NCBI RefSeq assembly: GCF_006438845.1
Contig: NZ_RCZJ01000002.1
Coordinates: 984,253-1,048,252 of the forward strand
DNA from: Variovorax ginsengisoli
GTDB taxonomy: Bacteria > Pseudomonadota > Gammaproteobacteria > Burkholderiales > Burkholderiaceae_C
Direction of reading: 5' to 3'
Length of the DNA stretch: 64,000 nt
This document shows, piece by piece, positions 1 to 9,300 of this stretch. The first letter of the stretch is position 1; each line of letters opens with the position of its first letter. The notes under the pieces are model-generated. The model searched no databases, was not told the origin of the DNA, and saw only the letters and a list, made by a program, of their open reading frames with translations. The position numbers and the translations under genes are program-made.

Positions 1-349
1 TGCCGTTCTTGTTGCCCGGGTAGATGTAGGTCAGTGCACCCACGTCCCAGGCCACGCCGCCGCCGGTGAACTTGTAGCCACCGTAGATGTCGCTCTCGAT
101 GCTGTTGCCCGGCAGCCATTCGACGCTGGAGTTCCAGTTGCCGATGTACCAGCCGGTCTCGCCGAAGGCGTAGTCGAAGCCGCCTTGCAGCGCGGGCTTG
201 ACGGCCTTGTTTTTGCTCGTGTCCTGGTCCTGCCCACGGAACTTGTAGTTGCTGGTCAAGGCGACGTTGCCCGTCAACTGCGCACTCGCGAACATGGGAA
301 GAGAAAGAAGGGTCAGGCAGAGCGTCGTGCGGAGCTTGTGTTTTTTCAT
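1..349 (-). CDS. TorF-type putative porin (5' part, runs off window)
   Basis: The start codon is at 349 on the minus strand, and the frame stays open to the window edge, giving about 116 residues. The N-terminus has a clean Sec signal peptide (MKKHKL then a hydrophobic stretch) with probable cleavage after FASA, residues 20-23. The mature part begins QLTGNVALTSNYKFRGQDQD. That start, with a region of short amphipathic strands rich in Gly, Tyr and Trp, is typical of the Gcw_chp/TorF family of outer-membrane beta-barrels. In related bacteria such genes often precede nitrogen-regulation genes, but the downstream neighbour lies outside the window. The family call is good; the transported solute is unknown. 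Confidence 0.72.
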   Translation of the reverse strand, partial: MKKHKLRTTLCLTLLSLPMFASAQLTGNVALTSNYKFRGQDQDTSKNKAVKPALQGGFDYAFGETGWYIGNWNSSVEWLPGNSIESDIYGGYKFTGGGVAWDVGALTYIYPGNKNG

Positions 350-679
350 GGAAGGTTCGTCGTGGCCATCAGGCCGATGTGGTGAGCGTCTGCCCGATTG
401 AGCAGCCGCTCGCCACTGTTCAACAAACCGCATCAAGAGGGTGCAAAACTTTGTCTTAGCCGCGCAATCACCGCATAAAGATGGCGCCTCGGCAGCACCG
501 TGACAAAGCCCGCCGCCGAAACCGCAGAGGGCCTTGGGAAGCGCCCTCGCGGCCGGTCATCCTCAGGGGCACCAGCGCCATATCACCAGCCAGAGTCCAA
601 GATCTGTTACCAAGCAGACCTTCTTTCGCCGCGCAACCCCGTGACGCAGCGGCAGGGCGCCCCGGGCGCGGATGAAGCC
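350..679. other. Intergenic region, no gene seen
   Basis: This 330-base stretch lies between the start of the porin and the stop of the DUF2846 lipoprotein, both on the minus strand. It must hold the porin promoter and leader. Short open frames here have no recognisable protein features. A short GC-rich inverted repeat (GCGCCC-N1-GGGCGC, 657-669) lies just past the lipoprotein stop. It lacks a U tract, so it is not called as a terminator. Confidence 0.5.
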
Positions 680-1144
680 CTACTTGCCGCACTCGCCCGA
701 CTGGGCCAGCCCGAGTTTGGCCACGTCGGCCTTGCCCTGCTCCTCCGGAATCGGTTCCAGGTCGGCGCCTCCGACGAAAGCACCTATCTTGATGAACTGC
801 CGGACGAAGTAGTTCTTCCCGGCGTCCATGAAAACCTCCAAGGCATTGGGAGAGAACTCCGATTCCGTTTCGATCTTGTGCTTCTTGCCGCCTTCGACCT
901 GCGTGTAGAAGAAAACGTCGGCAGCGCTTTCGCCAAGGCATTTGCCGTCGATCCACAGGTCTTTCTTCAGTGCCTTGCCGACGAAGCTGTTGCGATACAC
1001 ATAGACGCCAGCGTTTCCGGCACTTGGGGCGGCGAATTGCTTTGCCTTGTCCGACTCTTCCTTGCTGGCCATGTTGACCGAGGCGCAACCAGTCAGCACA
1101 AAGGCAGAAAGGGCAAGGACAGTGATGTTGTGATTGATCTTCAT
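680..1144 (-). CDS. DUF2846-type lipoprotein
   Basis: This 154-residue protein starts MKINHNITVLALSAF and has a lipobox LTGC with the lipidated Cys at residue 20. It is therefore an outer- or inner-membrane-anchored periplasmic lipoprotein. The mature part has the pattern GVYVYRNSFVGKALKKDLWI, then a conserved DGKCLGE and a FFYTQVEGGKHKIETESEF-like block, which match the DUF2846 family. That family is a small beta-rich domain of unknown role. No enzyme motif is visible. It stands alone, with porin 330 bases downstream and the divergent FKBP gene 200 bases upstream. Confidence 0.75.
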   Translation of the reverse strand: MKINHNITVLALSAFVLTGCASVNMASKEESDKAKQFAAPSAGNAGVYVYRNSFVGKALKKDLWIDGKCLGESAADVFFYTQVEGGKKHKIETESEFSPNALEVFMDAGKNYFVRQFIKIGAFVGGADLEPIPEEQGKADVAKLGLAQSGECGK

Positions 1145-1344
1145 TTTTCAGTTGAGAACAGTTGGGGACAAAACGCCGGGCCCGTTTTTTGTGGGCCCGC
1201 CTCCACACGCGACGTGTCATGCCGTGAGCGGCGGCATTATGCGCCCTCATGTTTCAATAAGTAACCGACTGTCGAGATGGGCATGGCGTGCGTGCACCTT
1301 GTCGCTGCTTGGCTCCATCCGTCGCTCTGCGGGAGAATCCATCC

Positions 1345-1821
1345 ATGCACATCGAAAAAGACACCGTCGTCACCCTCCGCTACAAGGTCACCGACCTGCA
1401 GAACAAGTTGATCGAAGAAGCCAAGGAGCCCATGGGCTACCTGCACGGCGGCTACGACAACACGCTGCCGAAGATCGAGGAGGCGCTGGACGGCAAGGAA
1501 CCCGGCTACACCGTCACGCTGCAACTCAAGCCCGAAGACGCTTTCGGGCTGCGTGACCCCTCACTTGAACGCACCATCCCGAAAAGCGAGTTCCCCCCGG
1601 GCGTGAAGGTCGGCGGCCAGCTCGAGGGCCGCGACGACCAAGGCCAGCCGCAGGTCTTCCACGTGAAGAAGATCAAGGGCGACAAGGTGCTGCTGGACGC
1701 CAACCATCCGCTCGCCGGCATGGAGCTGCGCTTCACGCTCAAGGTGCTCGAAGTGCGCACCGCATCGCCCGAAGAGCTGGCCCACCGCCACGTGCACGGC
1801 GCCGGTGGTCACCACCATTGA
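1345..1821 (+). CDS. FKBP-type peptidyl-prolyl isomerase, SlyD-like
   Basis: This is a 158-residue protein. I chose the ATG at 1345 (MHIEKDTVVTLRYKV) because it matches the usual SlyD start; the open frame upstream adds only unrelated residues. It shows the split FKBP fold, with an N-terminal beta strand, the block GYDNTLPKIEEALDGKEPG and an inserted flap domain (residues about 68-125). The C-terminus is short and His-rich (AHRHVHGAGGHHH), which may bind nickel or another metal as in SlyD. It is probably a cytosolic folding helper. A small zinc-ribbon-like gene follows 31 bases downstream and may be co-transcribed. Confidence 0.87.
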   Translation: MHIEKDTVVTLRYKVTDLQNKLIEEAKEPMGYLHGGYDNTLPKIEEALDGKEPGYTVTLQLKPEDAFGLRDPSLERTIPKSEFPPGVKVGGQLEGRDDQGQPQVFHVKKIKGDKVLLDANHPLAGMELRFTLKVLEVRTASPEELAHRHVHGAGGHHH

Positions 1822-1852
1822 CCGAACACCCACCACGGACTCGCCCCACACC

Positions 1853-2107
1853 ATGAGCATCGCAAGCGCCCGACAGGCCGATCAGAAGAAGATGGAGCTG
1901 TGCGAACCGTGCACCGGCATCCAGCGCAACTGGCGCCGCGCGCCGGGCCACGCCGAACTCGTGCAGGGCAACAACCGCAAGGAAGAGCGCGAAGACGGCC
2001 GCACGGTGACCGTGACGAGCTACCGCTGCGACCGCTGCGGCACGCGCTGGGAATACGAGAACGACAAGGCCAACCTGCATGCGGGGTGGTCGGTGGCTGG
2101 GCGGTAG
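1853..2107 (+). CDS. Small four-cysteine (putative zinc-binding) protein
   Basis: This 84-residue protein starts at the ATG at 1853 (MSIASARQADQKK). It contains two Cys pairs, CEPC near residues 18-21 and CDRC near 62-65, spaced like a zinc ribbon. Between them is a charged linker, and the C-terminus has an aromatic patch (RWEYEND). I do not recognise a named family. It starts 31 bases after the SlyD-like isomerase, so the two may share a transcript. The Cys spacing suggests metal or nucleic-acid binding, but that is inference. Confidence 0.6.
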   Translation: MSIASARQADQKKMELCEPCTGIQRNWRRAPGHAELVQGNNRKEEREDGRTVTVTSYRCDRCGTRWEYENDKANLHAGWSVAGR

Positions 2108-2425
2108 ACGGGCGCCGCCAGGCTGCAGTCGATCCGGACGTAGACAGGCGCAAAACCGCCGCTTGCGGCACACCACGGCCGACCCGCGTTGCGGCAGAAT
2201 CCGGGCGGGCCCGAGCGGCGCTGAAGTGGCGAGCCGGCACGGGCCTGTCATGCGACCGTCGCTTCGCACGGGTCAAGATCACCGGGCACTGCACTTGCAT
2301 GCCGCCTGGCCGACCCGCCGTGTGTGAAGTTCGGTAAAGCTGACCCCCTGTGACGCCGGTCGCTGAACTCGACCCGCCCGGACGTTTCACACTGTGCGTT
2401 CGCCCACCCACTGACCCTCCGTTCC
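2108..2425. promoter_or_regulatory. Upstream region of the RND efflux operon
   Basis: This 318-base gap before the efflux adaptor shows no convincing gene. It must carry the operon promoter. A pair of inverted heptamers (GTGTGAA at 2322-2328 and TTCACAC at 2386-2392) stands 57 bases apart and could be regulatory, but the distance makes chance plausible. No regulator gene lies beside the operon. Confidence 0.4.
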
Positions 2426-3721
2426 ATGCCCCACCCTGCTCGACCCGTGCCGCCCGCCACTCCGAAACGCGGGCTCCGAATCGGGGTGGCGGTAGGCCTC
2501 GCCGCCCTGCTGGCGGTCGGTTGCTCACGCAACGACGCCGCCAAGACCGCCGCGCCGCCGGCTGCCAAGGAAGTCGGCGTGGTCACGCTCAAGACCGAGC
2601 GGCTGGCCTTCACCACAGAGCTGTCGGGCCGTACCGTGGCGCCGGTCATCGCCGAGATCCGCCCGCAGGTCGGCGGCATCGTCCAGAAGCGGCTGTTCAG
2701 CGAAGGCTCGCAGGTCAAGGAAGGCCAGGCGCTCTACCAACTGGACCCGGCGCCGTTCCAGGCGGTCTACGCCAGCGCGCAAGCCAACGTGCGCAAGGCC
2801 GAATCGACGCTGGCGACCGCCCGCACCGTGGCCCGGCGCAATGCCGAGCTGGTCAAGATCGACGCGATCAGCCAGCAGGTGAACGAGCAAACCCAGGCTT
2901 CGGCCCAGCAAGCCGAGGCCGACGTGGCGGTCGCACGCGCTGCCGAACAGACGGCGCGCATCAACCTGGGCTACACGCGCATCAACTCGCCGATCACGGG
3001 CTGGGTCGAGCTCTCGACCGTCACGCCCGGCGCGCTGGTCACGGCCAACCAGGCTTCGGCGCTCACCACGGTGCAGCAACTCGACCCGGTGCACGTGCAC
3101 GTGACACAGTCGAGCAGCGAGCTGTTGCGCCTCAAGCGCGACCTGGCCGAAGGCCGGCTGCAGCGCGGCAACGCCAACGAGGCGCCGATCAAGCTGCTGC
3201 TCGAAGACGGCAGCGCCTACCCCCACGACGGCAAGCTGACCTTCGCCGGCGTCACGGTCGATGCCGGCACCGGCAGCGTGACGCTGCGCGCGGTGGTGCC
3301 CAACCCCGAGCGCATGCTGATGCCCGGCATGTATGTGCGTGCGGTGCTGCAGGAAGGCGTGAACGAGGCCGCGCTGCTGATTCCGCAGCAGGCCGTCACG
3401 CGTGCACCCGACGGCAGCGCGTCGACGCTGGTGGTCGGCGCCGACGACAAGCTGGCCAAGCGCAACATCGTCGTGGGCCGTGCCGTGACCAACCGCTGGC
3501 AGGTGCTCAGCGGCGTGAAGGCGGGCGAGCGCGTGCTGGTCGAGGGCTCGCAACGCGCGAAGGTCGGCGACACGGTGCGCGCGAACGAGGTGACGCCGCC
3601 CGCTGGCGGGGCTGGGAGCCCCGCCGGGCCGTCGGGTACCAGCCCTGCGCCGAAAACGCCCAACGGCAGCGCGCCCGGCCCGGTAGCGAGTGCCGCACCC
3701 GCCGCCACGGCCGTGCGCTGA
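2426..3721 (+). CDS. RND efflux periplasmic adaptor (AcrA/MexA type)
   Basis: This is a 431-residue membrane-fusion protein. The N-terminus has a hydrophobic stretch ending in a lipobox (LLAVGC, Cys 33), so the mature protein is a lipoprotein anchored in the inner membrane. A lipoyl/barrel-sandwich half (VAPVIAEIRPQVGGIVQKR) precedes an alpha-hairpin (residues about 110-175). The second lipoyl half has the hallmark INLGYTRINSPITGWV, and a beta-barrel follows. The tail after residue about 390 is Pro/Ala/Gly-rich and looks disordered. The pump gene starts 9 bases downstream. It links the pump to the outer-membrane channel in a drug/solvent exporter; the substrate is unknown. Confidence 0.93.
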   Translation: MPHPARPVPPATPKRGLRIGVAVGLAALLAVGCSRNDAAKTAAPPAAKEVGVVTLKTERLAFTTELSGRTVAPVIAEIRPQVGGIVQKRLFSEGSQVKEGQALYQLDPAPFQAVYASAQANVRKAESTLATARTVARRNAELVKIDAISQQVNEQTQASAQQAEADVAVARAAEQTARINLGYTRINSPITGWVELSTVTPGALVTANQASALTTVQQLDPVHVHVTQSSSELLRLKRDLAEGRLQRGNANEAPIKLLLEDGSAYPHDGKLTFAGVTVDAGTGSVTLRAVVPNPERMLMPGMYVRAVLQEGVNEAALLIPQQAVTRAPDGSASTLVVGADDKLAKRNIVVGRAVTNRWQVLSGVKAGERVLVEGSQRAKVGDTVRANEVTPPAGGAGSPAGPSGTSPAPKTPNGSAPGPVASAAPAATAVR

Positions 3722-3730
3722 GGACCCCGC

Positions 3731-6700
3731 ATGGCCCAGTTCTTCATCGACCGCCCCATCTTCGCGTGGGTGCTGTCCATCATCGTCATGCTCGCGGGGC
3801 TGATGTCGATCCGCACGCTGCCGCTCGAGCAGTACCCGGACATCGCGCCGCCGCGCGTGTCGATCGTCTCCACCTACACCGGCGCCTCGGCCAAGACGGT
3901 GGAGGACTCCGTCACGCAGGTGATCGAGCAGCAGCTCACCGGCATCGACAACCTGCTCTATATGCAGGGCACGAGCAACTCGTCGGGCCAGTCGCGCATC
4001 CAGCTCACGTTCGCGCCGGGCACCAACGTCGACGTGGCGCAGATGCAGGTGCAGAACAAGCTGCAACCCGCCATGGCGCGGCTGCCGCAGCAGGTGCAGA
4101 CGCGCGGCGTGTTCGTCATCAAGGGCGGCAACGACTTCCTGATGATCGTCTCGATGTTCTCCGGCGACGGCAGCGCCGACGCGGTGGACGTGGGCGACTA
4201 CATCACCAGCAACCTGGTCGACGTGGTGAGTCGCATCGACGGCGTGGGCGAAGTGCAGACGCTGGGCACCGGCTACGCCATGCGGATCTGGCTCGACCCC
4301 GACAAGCTGCGCAAGTACTCGCTCATGCCGTCGGACGTGAACACTGCGCTGCAGGCGCAGAACGCGCAGGTGTCGGCGGGCCAGCTGGGCGCGTTGCCGG
4401 CCGCGTCGCAGCAGCAGCTCAACGCCACAATCACCGCGCGCAGCAAGCTGCGCACCGTCGAGCAGTTCGGCAACGTGGTGCTGCGCGCCACCACCGACGG
4501 CGCCGTGGTGCGGCTCCGAGACGTGGCGCGCATCGAGCTCGGCGCCGAGAACCTGACAGTGCGCTCGGTGCTCGGCGGCAAACCCGGCGCCGGCCTGGGC
4601 ATCGTGCTGGCCGACGGCGCCAACGCGGTGCGGGTGGCCGAGGCAGTGAACGCCAAGGTCGCCGAACTGCAACCTTTCTTCCCGAACCGGCTCGAGACCT
4701 TCGTCAGCTTCGACACCACGCCGTTCGTGAGCGCGTCGATCGACGAGGTGGTCAAGGCGCTGGCCGAGGCCATGCTGCTGGTCGTGCTGGTGATGTACAT
4801 CTTCCTGCAGAACTTCCGCGCCACGCTGATCCCCGCGATCGCGGTGCCGGTGGTGCTGCTGGGCACCTTCGGCGTGCTGTCGGTGTTCGGTTACTCGATC
4901 AACACGCTCACCATGTTCGGCATGGTGCTGGCCATCGGCCTTTTGGTGGACGACGCCATCGTGGTGGTCGAAAACGTCGAGCGGGTGATGAGCGAAGAGG
5001 GCCTGTCGCCCAAGGAGGCGACGAAGAAATCGATGGCCGAGATCACGCCCGCATTGGTGGGCATCGCGCTGGTGCTGTCGGCGGTGTTCATCCCGATGGC
5101 CTTCTTCGGTGGCTCGACCGGCGTGATCTACCGGCAGTTCTCGATCACCATCGTCTCGGCGATGGTGCTGTCGGTGTTGGTCGCGCTGACGCTCACGCCG
5201 GCGCTGTGTGCCACGTTGCTCAAGCCGGTGGCCAAGGGCGCGCACTCGCCGCACGGCGCACCGCGCAAGGGCCTGTTCGGCTACATCGACCGATTCTTCG
5301 CCGGCTTCAACAAACGCTTCGACCGCAGCGCCGACCGCTACACCGGCATCGTCGGCGGCATCGTGCGCCGCGGCAAGCGCAGCCTGCTGGTGTACCTCGG
5401 CATCTGCGCCGTCATGGCCATCATGTTCATGCGCCTGCCCACCTCCTTCCTGCCCGACGAAGACCAGGGCTTCGTGCAGGTGCAGGTCACGCTGCCACCG
5501 GGTTCGTCGAACGCGCGGCTGCAGCCGGTCATCCAGCAGGTGCAGGATTACTTCCTGAAGCAGCCGGAGGTCGTGACCATCAACGTCATCACCGGCCAGA
5601 ACGGCGACCAGAGTTCGGCGCGCGCCTTCGTCAAGCTCAAGGACTGGAGCGAGCGCGATGGCAAGGAGCATTCGGCCGCGGCGGTGGCGCGGCGCGGCAG
5701 CAAGGACCTGGCGGCCATCCGCGATGCACGCGTGTTTGTCGTGCTGCCACCTGCCGTGCGCGGGCTGGGGGCCAACGCGGGCTTCAACTTCTTCCTCAAA
5801 GACCAGAACGCGCTGGGCCACGACGCGCTGCTGAAGGCCCGCGATCAGGCGGTGCAGTTGATGCAGCAGCGCCCGGAACTTGCCAATGTGCGCAGCAACA
5901 ACCTGGAAGACACCCCGGAGTTCGCCGTCGACATCGACGATGCGAAAGCCGGTGCGCTGAGCCTCAACACCGCCGCCATCGACAGCACGCTGTCGACCGC
6001 GATGGGCGGCACCTACGTCAACGACTTCCTGAACAACGGCCGTGTGAAGCGCGTGTACATGCAGGGCGATTCGCCCTTCCGCATGCTGCCCGCCGACATC
6101 GGCCGCTGGAGCGTGCGCAACACACTGGGCCAGATGGTGCCCTTCGGCGCCTTCTCCAGCACACGCTGGACCTACGGCTCGCCGCAACTCATCCGCTACA
6201 ACGGTGCGCCGTCGTACGAATTCGTGGGCGACGCGGCGCCGGGCGTGAGTTCGGGTGCTGCCATGCTGGCGGTGGAAGAAGTGATGAAGCAGATGCCCGC
6301 GGGCATCGGCTACGAGTTCTCGGGTGCGTCGTACCAGGAGCGCCTGTCGGGCGCGCAGGCGCCCATGCTCTACGCGATCTCGATCCTGTTCGTGTTCCTG
6401 TGCCTCGCAGCCCTGTACGAGAGCTGGTCGGTGCCCTTCTCGGTGATTCTGGTGGTGCCGCTCGGCGTGGTCGGCGCCTTGCTCTTCACCTGGTCGCGCG
6501 GGCTCAGCAACGACGTCTATTTCCAGGTCGGCCTGCTGACCACCGTCGGGCTGTCGTCGAAGAACGCGATCCTGATCGTCGAGTTCGCCAAGCAGCTGCA
6601 GGAACAGGGCAAGAGCGTGATCGAGGCGACGCTGGAGGCGGTGCGGCTGCGGCTGCGGCCCATCCTGATGACCTCGTTGGCTTTCGGCTTCGGCGTGCTG

Positions 6701-6907
6701 CCGCTGGCCATCGGCACCGGCGCGGGCGCGGGCGGCCGTCAGTCGATCGGCACCGCGGTGCTGGGAGGCATGGTGGTCGGCACGGCGCTGGGCATCTTCT
6801 TCGTGCCGCTCTTCTTCGTGCTGATCAGCGGCTTCATGGAGCGGCGCCGCAAGAAGGCGCCACCACCGGCCGCGCCGGTGCAGGCCATCGAACAAGGGAG
6901 CCATTGA
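3731..6907 (+). CDS. RND efflux pump, HAE1 family (AcrB/MexB type)
   Basis: At 1058 residues this is full length for the hydrophobe/amphiphile efflux family. It begins MAQFFIDRPIFAWVLSIIVM, the standard first transmembrane helix. The proton-relay aspartates sit in the fourth helix (GLLVDDAIVVVENVERVM). Two large periplasmic loops and twelve membrane segments can be followed through the sequence. The C-terminal half carries the matching GLSSKNAILIVEFAKQ motif with its conserved Lys. It sits between adaptor and outer-membrane factor, and its stop codon shares one base with the next ATG. It is therefore a proton-driven tripartite exporter; the substrate cannot be predicted. Confidence 0.96.
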   Translation: MAQFFIDRPIFAWVLSIIVMLAGLMSIRTLPLEQYPDIAPPRVSIVSTYTGASAKTVEDSVTQVIEQQLTGIDNLLYMQGTSNSSGQSRIQLTFAPGTNVDVAQMQVQNKLQPAMARLPQQVQTRGVFVIKGGNDFLMIVSMFSGDGSADAVDVGDYITSNLVDVVSRIDGVGEVQTLGTGYAMRIWLDPDKLRKYSLMPSDVNTALQAQNAQVSAGQLGALPAASQQQLNATITARSKLRTVEQFGNVVLRATTDGAVVRLRDVARIELGAENLTVRSVLGGKPGAGLGIVLADGANAVRVAEAVNAKVAELQPFFPNRLETFVSFDTTPFVSASIDEVVKALAEAMLLVVLVMYIFLQNFRATLIPAIAVPVVLLGTFGVLSVFGYSINTLTMFGMVLAIGLLVDDAIVVVENVERVMSEEGLSPKEATKKSMAEITPALVGIALVLSAVFIPMAFFGGSTGVIYRQFSITIVSAMVLSVLVALTLTPALCATLLKPVAKGAHSPHGAPRKGLFGYIDRFFAGFNKRFDRSADRYTGIVGGIVRRGKRSLLVYLGICAVMAIMFMRLPTSFLPDEDQGFVQVQVTLPPGSSNARLQPVIQQVQDYFLKQPEVVTINVITGQNGDQSSARAFVKLKDWSERDGKEHSAAAVARRGSKDLAAIRDARVFVVLPPAVRGLGANAGFNFFLKDQNALGHDALLKARDQAVQLMQQRPELANVRSNNLEDTPEFAVDIDDAKAGALSLNTAAIDSTLSTAMGGTYVNDFLNNGRVKRVYMQGDSPFRMLPADIGRWSVRNTLGQMVPFGAFSSTRWTYGSPQLIRYNGAPSYEFVGDAAPGVSSGAAMLAVEEVMKQMPAGIGYEFSGASYQERLSGAQAPMLYAISILFVFLCLAALYESWSVPFSVILVVPLGVVGALLFTWSRGLSNDVYFQVGLLTTVGLSSKNAILIVEFAKQLQEQGKSVIEATLEAVRLRLRPILMTSLAFGFGVLPLAIGTGAGAGGRQSIGTAVLGGMVVGTALGIFFVPLFFVLISGFMERRRKKAPPPAAPVQAIEQGSH

Positions 6908-8406
6908 TGGCACCGAACACACGACTGCGGCGCACCGCCGCCGGCCTGGCTCTTCCGGCGGTGCTGCTCGCGGGTTGCGTCAACCTGGCGCCTGACTACG
7001 TGCGGCCTGCGGCACCGGTGCCGCAGGCCTGGGCGTCGGCTGCGGCCGCGCGCGACGCGGCCGGCCTCACGGCGGCCGCGCCGAGCGACATCGGCTGGCG
7101 CGAGTTCTTCGTCGACGCGCGGCTGCGCGGCGTGGTCGAGCTGGCGCTGGCGAACAACCGCGACCTGCGCGTGGCCGCGCTCAACATCGAACGCGCGCGT
7201 GCGCAGTACGGCGTGGTCAGCGCCTCGGCATTCCCAGCCATCGGCGCGGGTGCGAGCGGCACCCGCTCGCGCACGCCAGGCAGCGTGTCGGCCAGCGGCC
7301 AAGCCCGGCTGGCGACGCAATACAACGTGAACCTGGGCTTGGCCAGCTACGAGCTCGACCTGTTCGGCCGCGTGCGCAACCTGGGCGACGCGGCACTTGA
7401 AAGCTTCTTCGCCACCGAGGACGCGCGCCGCGGCACGCAGATCAGCCTGGTGGCCGAAGTCGCCACTGCCTGGCTCGTGCTTGCCACCGACCAGCAGCGC
7501 CTGCAACTGGCGCGCGACACGCTGGCCAGCCGACAGAAGTCGTACGACCTGGTCGAGCGCAGCCACGCGCTCGGCGCGCAGTCGGGCTTGACGCTGGCGC
7601 AGTCGCGCACCACCGTCGACACCGCGCGTGCCGACGCCGCAGCGTTCGACGCGCAGGTCGAGCAGAGCCGCAACGCGCTGGATCTGCTGGCCGGTGGCTC
7701 GGTGCCGGCAGCGCTGCTGCCACCGCCGACCGCCACCATGAGCCCGTCACCGGCGGCGCAGCTGCTGGCGCCGCCGGCGGAGCTGCCGTCGACGGTGCTG
7801 CTGCAGCGCCCCGACGTGCTCGCGGCCGAGCACGCGCTGCGCGCCAGCAACGCGAACATCGGCGCGGCGCGGGCCGCGTTCTATCCGCGCATTGCGCTGA
7901 CCGGCTCGGCGGGCACTGCGAGCAGCAGCCTGTCGGGACTGTTCGAGAGCGGCAGCGCGGCCTGGAACTTCGCGCCGTCGATCAGCCTGCCGATTTTCGA
8001 CGGCGGCGCCAACCGCGCCAACCTCGGCGTGGCCCAGGCGCAGCAGCAGATCCAGCTCGCCACCTACGAGAGGACCCTGCAGGTCGCCTTCCGCGAAGTG
8101 GCCGACGTGCTGGCCGCGCGCCGCACGCTGGGCGAGCGCCTGGCGGCGCAGCAGTCGCTGGTGGCCGCGACCACGCGCGCGTTCGAGCTGTCGGATGCGC
8201 TGTTCCGCAGCGGCGGTGCGGGCTACCTCGACGTGCTCGATGCACAACGCTCTCTCTACACCGTGCAGCAGTCGCTCATCAGCCTGCAGCTCATCGAGCA
8301 GGCCAACCGCATCACGCTTTATCGAACGCTGGGCGGCGGGTGGCGCACGACGGCCGACGAGGCGCAGGTCACGGGCAGCGGCACGGCGCCGGTCAGCCGG
8401 GGCTGA
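6907..8406 (+). CDS. Outer-membrane efflux factor, NodT/OprM family lipoprotein
   Basis: This is a 499-residue TolC-like channel. The start ATG at 6907 overlaps the pump stop by one base (TGATG). The signal sequence ends in a lipobox (LLAGC, Cys 24), followed by [14 protein letters not shown], the typical NodT/OprM opening. Two OEP repeats follow, each made of long coiled helices plus barrel strands, including [16 protein letters not shown] and [18 protein letters not shown]. It completes the tripartite exporter. Its 3' end overlaps the converging glycosylase gene by 14 bases. The same reading frame is open for 4.5 kb upstream, but that part is a shadow of the adaptor and pump genes. Confidence 0.95.
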   Translation: MAPNTRLRRTAAGLALPAVLLAGCVNLAPDYVRPAAPVPQAWASAAAARDAAGLTAAAPSDIGWREFFVDARLRGVVELALANNRDLRVAALNIERARAQYGVVSASAFPAIGAGASGTRSRTPGSVSASGQARLATQYNVNLGLASYELDLFGRVRNLGDAALESFFATEDARRGTQISLVAEVATAWLVLATDQQRLQLARDTLASRQKSYDLVERSHALGAQSGLTLAQSRTTVDTARADAAAFDAQVEQSRNALDLLAGGSVPAALLPPPTATMSPSPAAQLLAPPAELPSTVLLQRPDVLAAEHALRASNANIGAARAAFYPRIALTGSAGTASSSLSGLFESGSAAWNFAPSISLPIFDGGANRANLGVAQAQQQIQLATYERTLQVAFREVADVLAARRTLGERLAAQQSLVAATTRAFELSDALFRSGGAGYLDVLDAQRSLYTVQQSLISLQLIEQANRITLYRTLGGGWRTTADEAQVTGSGTAPVSRG

Positions 8407-9001
8407 GCACCGCCCCGGCGCGAAAGGGCTTGCTCAGAAAGCGCGAGCCCTTCTCGCCGAAGCGCCACGGCACGTCGGCCGCCTTGGTGATGCCGATGCG
8501 CGGGCCGGCCTCGACCACCACGGCCGCGCCCCCGTGCGCCGCGTCACGCAGCACGAAGGGCGGCGCGTCCAGCGCGTGGCCGTTGAAGCGGGCGTCCACG
8601 CCCAGCGCCTGCGCGACGCGGCCGGGGCCGGCGCACAGCAAGCGCAGATCGTCGAGACCGCGGCGGTGGCGCATGCGCTCGAGACCGTCCGTGGGTTCGA
8701 TGGCGCGGATCAACACCCCGGCACCGTGGCCTTCTTCCCGGCACACGAAGTTCAGGCACCAGTGGATGCCATAGGAGCGGTACACGTAGACCCGCCCGGG
8801 AGGTCCGAACATCGCCGCGTTGCGCAGCGTCGGCCCGCCGAAGCTGTGCGAGGCCGGGTCGTCGCGGTCGTAGGCCTCGGTCTCGACGATGCGGCCACCC
8901 ACGCCATCGACCGTCAGCGTCATGCCAATCAGCGCATTCGCCACAACCTCGGACGGCGCGTTGAAATCAAGTTTCGAGGGGCGATGCAGGGCGTGCGACA
9001 T
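8393..9001 (-). CDS. DNA-3-methyladenine glycosylase, AAG/Mpg family
   Basis: This is a 202-residue protein, the normal length of bacterial Mpg enzymes. I chose the ATG at 9001 ([13 protein letters not shown]); an upstream in-frame ATG adds 23 residues unlike the family. The key blocks are visible: [18 protein letters not shown] with the catalytic Glu, [16 protein letters not shown] with the intercalating Tyr region, and GVLIRAIEP and [10 protein letters not shown]. It excises alkylated purines to start base-excision repair in the cytoplasm. It converges on the efflux operon and is divergent from DUF3297, with only 50 bases between their starts, so the two share an upstream region. Confidence 0.93.
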   Translation of the reverse strand: MSHALHRPSKLDFNAPSEVVANALIGMTLTVDGVGGRIVETEAYDRDDPASHSFGGPTLRNAAMFGPPGRVYVYRSYGIHWCLNFVCREEGHGAGVLIRAIEPTDGLERMRHRRGLDDLRLLCAGPGRVAQALGVDARFNGHALDAPPFVLRDAAHGGAAVVVEAGPRIGITKAADVPWRFGEKGSRFLSKPFRAGAVLSPG

Positions 9002-9051
9002 GGGGCTCAGTTTCCCAGAGAAAATGGCCGGTCCGAACGCCTCGAATTCCC

Positions 9052-9300
9052 ATGAACGACACCACCGCACGCCCCGAACTCCCCGACCATCTTTCGATCG
9101 ACCCGCGCAGCCCGCACCATGTCGCGGCCGTCTTCGAGCACGACATCGGCATCCGCTTCAACGGGAAGGACCGCGCCGACGTCGAGGAGTACTGCATCAG
9201 CGAAGGCTGGATCCGCGTTCCGGCCGGCAAGACGGTGGACCGCAAGGGCAAGCCGCTGCTGCTCAAGATCAAGGGCAGGGTCGAAGTTTTCTACCGCTAG
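9052..9300 (+). CDS. DUF3297 family small protein
   Basis: This 82-residue protein has the conserved core [20 protein letters not shown] followed by [37 protein letters not shown]. That matches the DUF3297 family, short soluble proteins found widely in Proteobacteria and of unknown function. There is no signal peptide or membrane segment. It is divergent from the glycosylase gene. The family assignment is strong, but no role can be given. Confidence 0.87.
   Translation: MNDTTARPELPDHLSIDPRSPHHVAAVFEHDIGIRFNGKDRADVEEYCISEGWIRVPAGKTVDRKGKPLLLKIKGRVEVFYR

Noticed and set aside
657..669. GC-rich inverted repeat after the DUF2846 gene
   Set aside because: Loop is too small and there is no U tract, so it is not a convincing terminator.
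2322..2392. GTGTGAA...TTCACAC inverted heptamers before the efflux operon
   Set aside because: Arms are 57 bases apart and short, so chance is likely; mentioned only as a weak site.
2350..6906. A 2018-codon open frame that includes the outer-membrane factor at its end
   Set aside because: Only 6907-8406 has family motifs, a signal peptide and a lipobox. The upstream part overlies the well-defined adaptor and pump genes and is Arg/Ala/Gly-rich, as expected from a third-position GC bias.
2525..6922. A 1465-codon antisense open frame over the efflux operon
   Set aside because: It is very rich in His, Arg, Asp and Glu with no domains. It is a typical reverse-strand shadow of a GC-rich gene.
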